Of a DNA stretch of 64,000 nucleotides, positions 53,520-62,400 are shown piece by piece. The translations under genes were made by a program, and so were the position numbers. Source of the stretch: Saccharicrinis sp963677655 (GTDB taxonomy: Bacteria; Bacteroidota; Bacteroidia; Bacteroidales; Marinilabiliaceae). Location: NCBI GenBank assembly GCA_963677655.1, contig OY782088.1, one strand, 5' to 3'. The first letter of the stretch is position 1, and every line of letters begins with the position of its first letter. Below the pieces are notes generated by a model, which saw only the letters and a list, made by a program, of their open reading frames with translations, had not been told where the DNA came from and searched no databases.

Positions 53520-55775
53520 ATGGACTATTTAATTTTAATCATATTTGTTTTAGTAGTATTAGGAATTGTTGATTTGGTGGTTGGTGTAACCAATGATGCT
53601 GTTAATTTTCTGATTTCAGCTATTGGGTCAAAAGTTGCTAAGCGTAAATACATATATATGATTGCAGGGGCTGGAATTATTATTGGTAGTATGTTTAGTG
53701 GGGGAATGATGGAAGTGGCCCGTAAAGGAATATTTAATCCACAGTTTTTTTATTTAGATCAGTTGCTAATAATCTTTTTAGCAGTAATGTTTACCGATAT
53801 AATTCTGATAGATCTTTTTAATACTTTTGGCTTTCCTACCTCAACAACGGTTGCGATAGTTTTTGAATTGCTAGGAGGAGCATTGGCTTTAGGTCTTATT
53901 ATAATTGGAGGAGAAAATCCTGATGCCCTAAAGATTAGTGATTTGATAAATACACAAAGTGCAATAACTATTCTGGTGGGAATTATTTTAAGTATACTGA
54001 TAGCTTTTTTTTCAGGAGCGATTATTCAGTTTTTTTCTAGACTGATTTTTACATTTAGATATAAAAATAAATTTAAATTACTCTTTTCGTTGGCCGGTGC
54101 TTTCGCTATTAGTGCAATTTGTTTTTTAATAATAAAAAAAGATATAGCATTTGCTAATATTATTTCAGGTTCATTTGCCGAGTTTGTTCAGATGAATTTA
54201 ATACTTGTATTGATTGTTATCTTTGGTGTTTCCTTTATTTCGTTTTTAACCTTATCTATATTTTTTAAGATTGATATTCCTCGTATTGTAGTTTTTGCAG
54301 GAACCTTTACAATTGCGTTGTCGTTTGCTTCTAATGATTTAATCAATTTTATCGGAATTCCACTTTCCGGCGTTGAAGGTATAAGATCATTTATGGAAAA
54401 TGGAAGTGGTTCATCAGGTTCGTTCTTAATGAATATTTGGGATCAAGGTATTCTTCAAAATTCTGGAATTTATAATATAGTTTATCTTATTTCGGCAGTA
54501 ATAATGATAATTACCTTATTTACTTCTCGTAAATTAAGATCAGTAACAGAAACAGAAGTGTATTTAGGAAGGCAAGATGCAGGATATGAGTCATTTGAGC
54601 CCTCGAATTTATCAAGGTATGTAGTTTATCGCTTTTTAAATTTTCATACTAAAGTGCTTAATATATTACCTGAAAAAGTTGTTGATGGGATATCAAAAAG
54701 ATATAATAGATCAGAAGAATACATCGATGACGAGGAAGTAGGGATCTATTTTGATACGGTTAGAGCAAGCGTTAATCTTGTGGTTGCAAGTTTTTTAGTT
54801 GCAATAGGCACATATTTTACTATTCCCTTATCAACAACTTTTGTGGTTTTTATGGTAGTTATGGGAACTTCATTGGCAGATCAGGCATGGGGTAGGGAAA
54901 GCGCCGTTTATCGATTGTCAGGTGTGTTTTCAATTTTAGGAGGATGGTTTATAACTGCAATAATGGCTTTTATAGGTGCATTTGTACTTGCAATATTTAT
55001 TTGGTGGGCAGAAATATATGGAGTTGCAATTCTATTGGTTTTATCTGCTTTTGTTTTATACCAGACTAAAAAATATCATAGTAAAGTTTATCAACAGCAA
55101 CAGGAATTAAAGATAGAATCTGATAGACAAAGAAATGATGATGAAAATTCGGTAAAAGAGTTGGGGAGTGAAAGGATTAGAAAGCATATTCTGGAAACAT
55201 CAAAAATATACATGCTCATTATTCAAGGTTTTGTTGATGGAAATTTAAGACAGTTGAAAGAAACCTGTGACAAGACAGAATTTTTAGGCAAAGTTTCCAG
55301 AAATACCAAAGAAGAGCTTTTTACAAATTTTTCTAACCTGGGGACAAAGTCATTTGATGCAGGTCATCATTTTGTACAGGCTTTGGATTATTTAAGTGAA
55401 CTATCTAATACCTTACGTCAGATTTCTACACCAATATATAACCACATAGAAAACCAACATAAAGGATTATCAAACTCTCAAAAGGAGGATGCTTTGTTAT
55501 TACTCGAAGAAATGACAGGTTTTTTTAACTTTCTGGTTCATATTGAAAAAGAAAGTAAGTTTGATTCTGTTCCGGAAATGGTTGAAAAACAAAAATACAT
55601 TGTTGATTTGATTGAAGATTTACGTAAAAAGCAAATCAAACGTATTATGGATGGAGGAAGCAGAAAAAGATCAAGTATATTATTACTTGAGTGCTATGCG
55701 GAATCAAAAAATCTGGTTTTATATACAATAAACCTTTTAAAATCACATCGGGATTTTTATAATCATTCAAGATAG
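53520..55775 (+). CDS. PiT-family phosphate permease with C-terminal PhoU-like extension
   Basis: A 751-residue protein. The PiT repeats are visible: GVTNDAVNFLISAIGS and FPTSTTVAIVFELLG in the first half, then FASNDLINFIGIPLSG and IPLSTTFVVFMVVMGTSLAD in the second. About 11 membrane helices run to residue 510. From about 520 to 751 there is a soluble, helix-rich tail (ERIRKHILETSKIYMLIIQG and onward) resembling PhoU/DUF47. Low-affinity phosphate uptake is the known role. The tail may replace the separate PhoU-like partner found elsewhere. Confidence 0.92.
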   Translation: MDYLILIIFVLVVLGIVDLVVGVTNDAVNFLISAIGSKVAKRKYIYMIAGAGIIIGSMFSGGMMEVARKGIFNPQFFYLDQLLIIFLAVMFTDIILIDLFNTFGFPTSTTVAIVFELLGGALALGLIIIGGENPDALKISDLINTQSAITILVGIILSILIAFFSGAIIQFFSRLIFTFRYKNKFKLLFSLAGAFAISAICFLIIKKDIAFANIISGSFAEFVQMNLILVLIVIFGVSFISFLTLSIFFKIDIPRIVVFAGTFTIALSFASNDLINFIGIPLSGVEGIRSFMENGSGSSGSFLMNIWDQGILQNSGIYNIVYLISAVIMIITLFTSRKLRSVTETEVYLGRQDAGYESFEPSNLSRYVVYRFLNFHTKVLNILPEKVVDGISKRYNRSEEYIDDEEVGIYFDTVRASVNLVVASFLVAIGTYFTIPLSTTFVVFMVVMGTSLADQAWGRESAVYRLSGVFSILGGWFITAIMAFIGAFVLAIFIWWAEIYGVAILLVLSAFVLYQTKKYHSKVYQQQQELKIESDRQRNDDENSVKELGSERIRKHILETSKIYMLIIQGFVDGNLRQLKETCDKTEFLGKVSRNTKEELFTNFSNLGTKSFDAGHHFVQALDYLSELSNTLRQISTPIYNHIENQHKGLSNSQKEDALLLLEEMTGFFNFLVHIEKESKFDSVPEMVEKQKYIVDLIEDLRKKQIKRIMDGGSRKRSSILLLECYAESKNLVLYTINLLKSHRDFYNHSR

Positions 55776-56534
55776 TTTCGAGGCAAAGAGCTAGGGGTGC
55801 AGAGAAATGTCAATAAGAATAATTCTTTTCTGAATGCCTTATTATTTTACTGCATATAAACATTAATAATCTGAGTTCAATTAAAATTTTAGAATTCAGA
55901 TTATCATAAAAACTGATATCCCAGGCAAATTTTGCAGGGTTAGCGAGCTAGCTCAAAAAATTTAAAGACGTAGATTAGCTTTTTATGGTAAAGCATTTAC
56001 AAACTGCTTATAAACAGCAATTTTTAGTTGAACCTCACTATTTATAAGTATTTTGAATCCAAAATTTAACATAGAAACTCAGGTTAATAGGTTTTGCTTT
56101 TAATCAAGGGTTAACTATTATTAATCTTATTCAACGTTGTGGATATATTGAAAAGATACTTTTGAAATATTTTAAATTTTCAGGGAACTTTTTTGATTTG
56201 CCACTAGACACTAATTGCCAAAACTCAATCTTAATAACTTCACTTTATACTTCTTTTTACCCATTATAAAAGTCTTCATTTTTCAAATATTGATATCAAT
56301 ATTTAGCATGAAATAATAAAATACAAAAATTATTTGTACTCGATTTTAGCTCTCTCTATAATTTTTGTTAATCGTAAGTTAATTGTGTATTAACAAGGGT
56401 TGTAATTAACATTTATACTTGAGGGTTATGTTTGTGTAATAATCATTAATTCAGGTGTTAAGGCTGTTTTTATAAAAAATAGATACTTCATATACCCTTA
56501 ATATTTACTTATCGAACAGCATAGGATTGCGATA

Positions 56535-56542
56535 TATTTTTG
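56535..56542 (+). promoter_or_regulatory. Candidate -7 element for the TonB-dependent receptor operon
   Basis: TATTTTTG fits TAnnTTTG and is about 70 bp upstream of the ATG. No clear TTTG at -33. Confidence 0.45.
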
Positions 56543-56599
56543 CTCATGAAATTTTAATGAAAGTCACACTAAGCTCATTAAGATCCGGAAAATACACAC

Positions 56600-56605
56600 A
56601 GGAGG
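56600..56605 (+). promoter_or_regulatory. Perfect Shine-Dalgarno AGGAGG before the receptor gene
   Basis: AGGAGG ends seven bases before the ATG at 56613. Bacteroidota genes normally lack a strong Shine-Dalgarno, so this is unusual and fixes the start at 56613 instead of the internal Met of MRQKLF. Confidence 0.75.
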
Positions 56606-56612
56606 AAAATTA

Positions 56613-59414
56613 ATGATGCTTTGTAAAGAACGAATTAGAGAAATAATGGATCAAATGAGACAAAAGCTTTTTGTTGTTGTAATGATGTTATTTGTTGGTT
56701 TGGGAACAACCATTGCACAACAGGGATTTTTAAAAGGAAAAATCACCGACAAAAAAACAGGCGAGGAACTTGTTGGTGCTGCAGTTGTAGTTGATGGAAC
56801 TACATTGGGAACTATTACTGATTTTATGGGAGAATATACGATGCCTCCTTTAGAAGCGGGAACTTACACAATCAGGGTACAATACATTTCTTACGACCCA
56901 CAGATTTTTAATGATGTAGTTGTTAAAGATGGTGTAGAAACAACTTTAAATGTTCAACTTACCTCAGCTACAATGGATATCGAAGAGGTTCAGGTAAAGG
57001 CGAGAGCAAATCGCGAAACTGAAACCATTTTGTTAATGGATCAAAAGAAAGCTGAAGTTATAAAAGAAAGTATTGGAGCTAAGCAGTTATCTTCTTTAGG
57101 TGTTTCTGATGCAGCTAATGCAACAGAGAAAATATCAGGTGTAGCTAAAAGTGAAGGTTCAGGTGATATTTATATCAGAGGTTTAGGAGATAGATATTTA
57201 TCAACAACAATGAATGGATTGCCAGTTCCTTCAGATGATGTAGAAAAGAAAAATATCGATTTGAATATGTTTTCTACAAATATTATTAAAAATGTAGGAA
57301 TCAGTAAAACGTATTCTGTAGATCGTTATGGTGATCAATCTTCTGGTAATGTGGATGTTGTTTCAAAAACAATATCTGAAAAAGTAACTATAGGTTTAGC
57401 TTCAGGAGGTAATAGTAACGTTTTGCAAGGAAGTGTATTTAATGATTTCAGATCTACGCAAAATGTTAATGATCTTAAGTTTGGTCTTTATGATCGACCT
57501 TACAATACTTTAGATGCTATTCAAAAACAAAGTTGGGCTACAGAAAAGAAAAGTTTTCCAATTGCTTATGACATGTCCATTATGGCAGGGAAAAAGTTTA
57601 AGGTAAATGAAAAGGATTTATCTGTTTTCGCCACGATATCTCATTCTGGATCTTCTGAATATTTAGATGGAGTTTATCAAAAGTACCGAATGAACTCAGA
57701 GAATAACGTATTTACAGATGCTGAAACATATAAAACTAAAATTAATACTACCGGGCTGTTAAATCTTAGCTATGACTTATCAATGAATAGTAGCATCAGT
57801 TATAATAGTTTATTGGTATTAAAAACTGTTGACGAAGTATATGAGGCTGGTAGAAATGGAGAAGGTTATGTTCGAGATCAACTTCCTCAACAATATGGAG
57901 CTTTTGTAAGAGATCAAAATTTAAAAGAAACTCAGATGTGGATTAACCAACTGATAGGATCTCATAAGATTGGAGAAAAAAATCAGTTAAAGTGGGCTTT
58001 GGGTTATAATACAGTAAATGCAGACGAACCAAACCGAATTAGGAATGAGGTTAATATGATGGATGATGGTACTGTACAGTTTTCATATGTGGGGGACTAT
58101 CAGCAAAGAAAGTCGTTGCAGGAAATTAAAGATTCTGAGCTTAATGGATACATCACAGATGACTTTCAGATAATTGATGAGGATCAAAAGAAATTGAAGC
58201 TGCATATTGGTGCAAACTTCAGGAAAAAGGAAAGAGATTTTAACTCGTTGTTTATTGGAGTTAGAGCTAAAGGTGAAGACTTTGCTGTATCATCGATTGA
58301 TGATTTAGATGAGACCTTATTAAATGAAAGCTTATATGGCGATACAAATAGCGATTTAAGAATTAGAGAAGGAAAACCCGATTTATACAATGCTGTCTTA
58401 AATGTTTATGCGGGGTATTTTAGTCTTGGATTCGAAAAAAGCAAATTGTCTGGTAATGTTGGTGCACGTTACGAAATGGATAAACTGGATGTAAATTGGG
58501 ACGTAAACAATTATGTAGGACGTACAGGAGGTGTAACAAACGACTATAATAATATTTTACCATCATTAAATTTAAAGTTTCAGCTTACAGAAAAAAGCGC
58601 ATTACGTTTTGCAGCAAGTAAAACAATCACATTACCTGAATTTAAAGAGATTGCTCCTTTTGAATATGTTTCTCCAACTGGTCGTGTAACAAAAGGTAAT
58701 CCTGATTTACAAAATTCAGAAAACTACAACTTTGATTTGAAATGGGAGATGTTTCCAAATGCTAAAGATTTAGTTTCACTTACTGGATTTTATAAGATGA
58801 TTAATGATCCAATAAATATGGCAATGACCAGAGGATCATCTGGTAATTTCTATTTTGCCAACACAGGAGAAAGAGCTGATGTGTATGGTTTGGAGTTTGA
58901 AACCAGGTTTAAGGTTATAAAGCCTGAAACAACAGGTATGCCAGGGATAAATATGATTTTCAATGCAACAAAGATGTGGTTTAATCAGGATTTACTTGAA
59001 GAGTTTCAATACAACAGTAAAACAGAAACTGAGTTACAAGGAGCTGCTGGGTTTATTTTTAATGGAACTTTAGCTTATGATAATAATAAAGAAAAAAGAT
59101 TTGTAGCCACGTTATCAGGAAACTATTCTTCGGATAAGATTTTCGCATTAGGCGCTCCGGAATCTTTCACATATAGCTCTACGTTATTTAATAATGAAAT
59201 TGTTGAAAAGGGATTCTTTACGTTAGACCTTGTATTAAGTAAAAAACTATCGCAAAGAGTATCGTTAAAATTATCAGGTAAGAATCTTTTAAATCCAAAT
59301 ATTGAGCAAGTCCAAAAAATCGAACCTCAATCTGAAGAGGCAAGGACAGAAGTAGTTCAATCATATCATAAAGGAATTAGTGTAAAGTTAGGAATTAGTA
59401 TAAATCTGAATTAA
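56613..59414 (+). CDS. TonB-dependent outer-membrane receptor, non-SusC type
   Basis: A 933-residue receptor. Signal peptide MRQKLFVVVMMLFVGLGTTIAQ, preceded by about 15 residues if translation starts at the Shine-Dalgarno-linked ATG. A carboxypeptidase-D-like regulatory domain (about 40-125, VGAAVVVDGTTLGTITDFMG), a plug (about 160-270, IYIRGLGDRYLSTTMNGLP) and a barrel ending in VKLGISINLN. It lacks the SusC plug text (IRIRGASS...NPLYVVDG). The ligand is unknown. The lipoprotein follows 37 bp later, so they form an operon. Confidence 0.93.
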   Translation: MMLCKERIREIMDQMRQKLFVVVMMLFVGLGTTIAQQGFLKGKITDKKTGEELVGAAVVVDGTTLGTITDFMGEYTMPPLEAGTYTIRVQYISYDPQIFNDVVVKDGVETTLNVQLTSATMDIEEVQVKARANRETETILLMDQKKAEVIKESIGAKQLSSLGVSDAANATEKISGVAKSEGSGDIYIRGLGDRYLSTTMNGLPVPSDDVEKKNIDLNMFSTNIIKNVGISKTYSVDRYGDQSSGNVDVVSKTISEKVTIGLASGGNSNVLQGSVFNDFRSTQNVNDLKFGLYDRPYNTLDAIQKQSWATEKKSFPIAYDMSIMAGKKFKVNEKDLSVFATISHSGSSEYLDGVYQKYRMNSENNVFTDAETYKTKINTTGLLNLSYDLSMNSSISYNSLLVLKTVDEVYEAGRNGEGYVRDQLPQQYGAFVRDQNLKETQMWINQLIGSHKIGEKNQLKWALGYNTVNADEPNRIRNEVNMMDDGTVQFSYVGDYQQRKSLQEIKDSELNGYITDDFQIIDEDQKKLKLHIGANFRKKERDFNSLFIGVRAKGEDFAVSSIDDLDETLLNESLYGDTNSDLRIREGKPDLYNAVLNVYAGYFSLGFEKSKLSGNVGARYEMDKLDVNWDVNNYVGRTGGVTNDYNNILPSLNLKFQLTEKSALRFAASKTITLPEFKEIAPFEYVSPTGRVTKGNPDLQNSENYNFDLKWEMFPNAKDLVSLTGFYKMINDPINMAMTRGSSGNFYFANTGERADVYGLEFETRFKVIKPETTGMPGINMIFNATKMWFNQDLLEEFQYNSKTETELQGAAGFIFNGTLAYDNNKEKRFVATLSGNYSSDKIFALGAPESFTYSSTLFNNEIVEKGFFTLDLVLSKKLSQRVSLKLSGKNLLNPNIEQVQKIEPQSEEARTEVVQSYHKGISVKLGISINLN

Positions 59415-59451
59415 TAAACCGAATATCGTTATATTTTAAATTAACAAGAAA

Positions 59452-61416
59452 ATGAAAAAATTAGTATTAAAAGTTTTAGGACTTGCTATTTTAGCAATGC
59501 CTGTTTTTACAAGTTGTAACGACGATGATGATATCGATCCAGAATTAAAGGTTGTTTTGGATGACTTGGAAACTGGTGTAATGGAAGGTAAACTTACTCA
59601 AGATTACACTTTAGATGCTACTCAAACATACCAATTAAGCAGTTCTTTTATTGTAGAAGATGGTGCAACTCTAACTATTCCTGCAGGAACAAACATTCTA
59701 GCAGATAATGGAGGTACAGATGTTTATATTGCTATTATGATGGGTGGTAAAATTGATATTCAGGGTACTGAATCAAATCCTGTTGTAATGTCATCTGCAA
59801 ATGGAAATCCTGGTGATTGGGGTGGTTTAACTATTTGTGGTAAAGCTACAACTACTGCAGGTGTAGATGCAGAAGCTGAAGTAGGTGGTTTTATCTATGG
59901 TGGAGAAGATGATACAGATAACTCAGGTTCTATTACGTATTTAGTAATCAAAGGAACTGGAGCTCAAATTAACTCAGAATCTCAGTATAATGGTGTTTCT
60001 TTTTACTCAGTTGGATCAGGTACAACTGTAGAAAATGTTGCTGTTATCAATGGATCTGACGATGGTGTTGAATTCTTTGGAGGAACTGTTTCAGTAACAA
60101 ATATTTTCTTACAAAATAACGAAGATGACGCTATTGACTGGACTGAAGGTTGGAGCGGAACTGTTAATAATGCTTATGTTGAGCATACATCAGAATTTTC
60201 AACTGTTGTTGAAGGTGATAAAACAAACAATAATCCAAAAATTAACAATCTTACTGCTGTTTCTACTGTAGGAGGTACTGCTCTTCAGTTTAAAGCTGAG
60301 TCAGGAGCTACTATTACTGGATTATCTTTAAGTGGTTATGATGTAACTATCGATATGAAGGATGATGGTGCTTTAACAAATGTTATTATCGATGACGAAA
60401 CTGCTGATCCAACAAAAAGTTACAATGCACCGGCAACTGTAGATGCTTCTACTTGGACTTGGACATCGGCTGAAGTACAGGAAGTATCTGAATGGTCAGG
60501 AAGTGAATTAACTGGTACAGTATCTGGGTTAGTTACTTTAGATGCATCAGTAGCTTATTCTTTAACTTCTTCTTTAATTGTTGAAGATGGTGCTTCATTA
60601 ATGATCCCTGCTGGAACTAAAATTACTGCTGATGCAGGTGGTACTGACGTATATATCGCAGTAATGATGGGTGGTAAAATCTATATCAATGGTACAGAAG
60701 ATGCTCCTGTTGTTATGTCATCTGTAAACGCTGAACCAGGTGACTGGGGTGGTTTAACTATTTGTGGTAAAGCTACAACTACTGCAGGCGTAGATGCAGA
60801 AGCTGAAGTTGGTGGATTTATTTATGGTGGTTCTGATGATACAGACAACTCAGGTGAAATTCAATATCTTGTAATCAAAGGAACTGGAGCTCAAATTAAC
60901 TCTGAATCACAATACAATGGTGTTTCATTATATTCTGTAGGTTCAGGTACTACAATTGAGAATGTTGCTGTAATCAATGGATCTGATGATGGTATTGAGT
61001 TCTTCGGTGGAACTGTTACTGCAACTAACGTTTATCTTGAAGATAACGAAGATGATGCAGTAGACTGGACTGAAGGATGGAGTGGTGGAATCACTAATAC
61101 ATACATTCTACATGAAGAAGATGGTTTCTCAACTGCATTTGAAGGTGATAAAGTAAATAACAATCCTACATTCGTTAATGTAACTGCTATTTGTACAGCT
61201 CCTAATGGAGGTACTGGCTTACAATTCAAAAAAGAATCTGGAGCTACTATCACAAATCTTTATATGACAGGTTATACTAAAAATATCGATATGAAAGATG
61301 ATGGTCCTTTATCAAATGTAATTATTGATGGAAGTGCTGCAACTACTGATGCTTCATATGACTCAGGTACTCAGGTTGATGTTTCTGATTGGACTTGGAC
61401 TTCTGCAGGTTTATAA
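59452..61416 (+). CDS. Surface-type lipoprotein with duplicated beta-helix halves
   Basis: A 654-residue lipoprotein. Lipobox FTSC (Cys22) is followed by NDDDDIDPE, an acidic surface-export signal of Bacteroidota lipoproteins. The mature part is two similar halves, about 47-340 and 357-650, offset by 309 residues. Each has SSSFIVEDGATLTIPAGT-type strands, GDWGGLTICGKATTTAGVDA, SDDGxEFFGG and DDAxDWTEGWSG, the look of a right-handed parallel beta-helix. No catalytic motif is recognised. Database names of similar proteins as transporters are, I think, unfounded. With the receptor it could form a lid, like SusD but unrelated to it. Confidence 0.85.
   Translation: MKKLVLKVLGLAILAMPVFTSCNDDDDIDPELKVVLDDLETGVMEGKLTQDYTLDATQTYQLSSSFIVEDGATLTIPAGTNILADNGGTDVYIAIMMGGKIDIQGTESNPVVMSSANGNPGDWGGLTICGKATTTAGVDAEAEVGGFIYGGEDDTDNSGSITYLVIKGTGAQINSESQYNGVSFYSVGSGTTVENVAVINGSDDGVEFFGGTVSVTNIFLQNNEDDAIDWTEGWSGTVNNAYVEHTSEFSTVVEGDKTNNNPKINNLTAVSTVGGTALQFKAESGATITGLSLSGYDVTIDMKDDGALTNVIIDDETADPTKSYNAPATVDASTWTWTSAEVQEVSEWSGSELTGTVSGLVTLDASVAYSLTSSLIVEDGASLMIPAGTKITADAGGTDVYIAVMMGGKIYINGTEDAPVVMSSVNAEPGDWGGLTICGKATTTAGVDAEAEVGGFIYGGSDDTDNSGEIQYLVIKGTGAQINSESQYNGVSLYSVGSGTTIENVAVINGSDDGIEFFGGTVTATNVYLEDNEDDAVDWTEGWSGGITNTYILHEEDGFSTAFEGDKVNNNPTFVNVTAICTAPNGGTGLQFKKESGATITNLYMTGYTKNIDMKDDGPLSNVIIDGSAATTDASYDSGTQVDVSDWTWTSAGL
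59812..60858. repeat. Near-identical intragenic direct repeat
   Basis: The segment from about 59812 to 59930 matches 60739 to 60857 almost base for base (offset 927 bp, 309 codons), including GGTGAYTGGGGTGGTTTAAC. Most differences are synonymous. The rest of the halves is less similar. Confidence 0.85.
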
Positions 61417-61447
61417 TTGGTATTTAGAATTTAATATATGCAATAAA

Positions 61448-61474
61448 CTCACATCGTTTTCGGTGTGGGTTTTT
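61448..61474 (+). terminator. Terminator after the beta-helix lipoprotein
   Basis: A 9-bp stem with two to three wobble pairs (CTCACATCG / CGGTGTGGG), TTTT loop and T-run. It overlaps the end of the convergent AlkD gene region. Confidence 0.75.
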
Positions 61475-61479
61475 ATATT

Positions 61480-62148
61480 TTATTTAATTAACCTTAAAGC
61501 CTCTCGCTTACTTAATCCACTTAACTCTGTCTTTTCAACAAATCCTTCTACCCAAACAGGGTTTGTTCTGCTGTATTGACGCAAGATCCAGCCAATAGCC
61601 TTGTTTATAAAGAATTCTTTAGTCCCTAATAACCTATTTATTGCATAGTCTAAGAATTCTGTATCTAAATCTTCTTTGTAAAATAACTGGTAAATAAGAG
61701 TTGATCTTTGTAACCAGATATTATTAGAATCCAACCATTTTTCAGTGTATTTATTTCTTTGCTCCGGGAATTTTAAGAAATACTCAGCAACTAATTTGGG
61801 TGCAACACCATCAACAGTATCCCACCAGGATTTATTCAAAATCATATATTCGAATAATTTTATATCCTGTTTCTCTATTTTCTTAAGATATTTATAAGAT
61901 AAATCCAATGCGAAATGTTGAAACTCTCGTTGTGGTTTTTCCCATAATTTAATGATGATGTCTTTTAATTCGTCTTTTATGGGTAAGTATTCTTTCTGTA
62001 AAAAAGGTTTTTGTATAGCTCTTCTTTGTGGAGTTGTTAATCCATAGAATTCAAATTTATTTTTTAAATATTTCTTTTGTTTAAGGGCGTTTTCAGGATT
62101 TTTTTGCGCTTTAAATTCTATTTCTAGTGTTTTAATATAATCTTTCAT
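61480..62148 (-). CDS. AlkD-type DNA alkylation repair glycosylase
   Basis: A 222-residue HEAT-like repeat DNA glycosylase that excises cationic alkylated bases (N3-methyladenine, N7-methylguanine). The key residues are visible: SWWDTVD with Trp109 and the catalytic Asp113, and FFINKAIGWILRQYS containing the conserved Trp. Length and start (MKDYIKTLEIEF) are normal for the family. It converges on the lipoprotein gene with a terminator between. Confidence 0.93.
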   Translation of the reverse strand: MKDYIKTLEIEFKAQKNPENALKQKKYLKNKFEFYGLTTPQRRAIQKPFLQKEYLPIKDELKDIIIKLWEKPQREFQHFALDLSYKYLKKIEKQDIKLFEYMILNKSWWDTVDGVAPKLVAEYFLKFPEQRNKYTEKWLDSNNIWLQRSTLIYQLFYKEDLDTEFLDYAINRLLGTKEFFINKAIGWILRQYSRTNPVWVEGFVEKTELSGLSKREALRLIK

Positions 62149-62334
62149 TTCAGTATGAAAAAAGCAATTAATAATGGCTTAATATAGCGATTATATGGTT
62201 GAGTATGCAGTCAGACCATATTTTTATTAATAGAGGGGTGGATGATGTTAAAGGTTTTTAATCAATACCACAAATGCCAATATATTATGATAAATAGATA
62301 AAAATCGCTCGTAGTTGTTATTATTGTAATCTTA

Positions 62335-62374
62335 AAAAAGAAAAGCACCATACTAATGAGAGAATGGTGCTTTT
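62335..62374 (-). terminator. Terminator of the symporter gene
   Basis: A perfect 11-bp stem, AAAAGCACCAT (62341-62351) with ATGGTGCTTTT (62364-62374). A minus-strand T-run follows. Confidence 0.88.
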
Positions 62375-62400
62375 CAAATGGTGTCAAATATTAAAAAAAT

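Larger units (their letters stand above)
55776..56612. other. Long intergenic region before the TonB-dependent receptor
   Basis: 837 bp, very AT-rich, without a supported gene or hairpin terminator. The right end has a TATTTTTG box and the strong ribosome binding site of the receptor. The length suggests an extended regulatory region. Confidence 0.6.

Noticed and set aside
55776..56612. Hidden small gene or RNA in the 837-bp gap
   Set aside because: Read on both strands, it shows only short frames with many stops and no strong hairpins or known RNA motifs.
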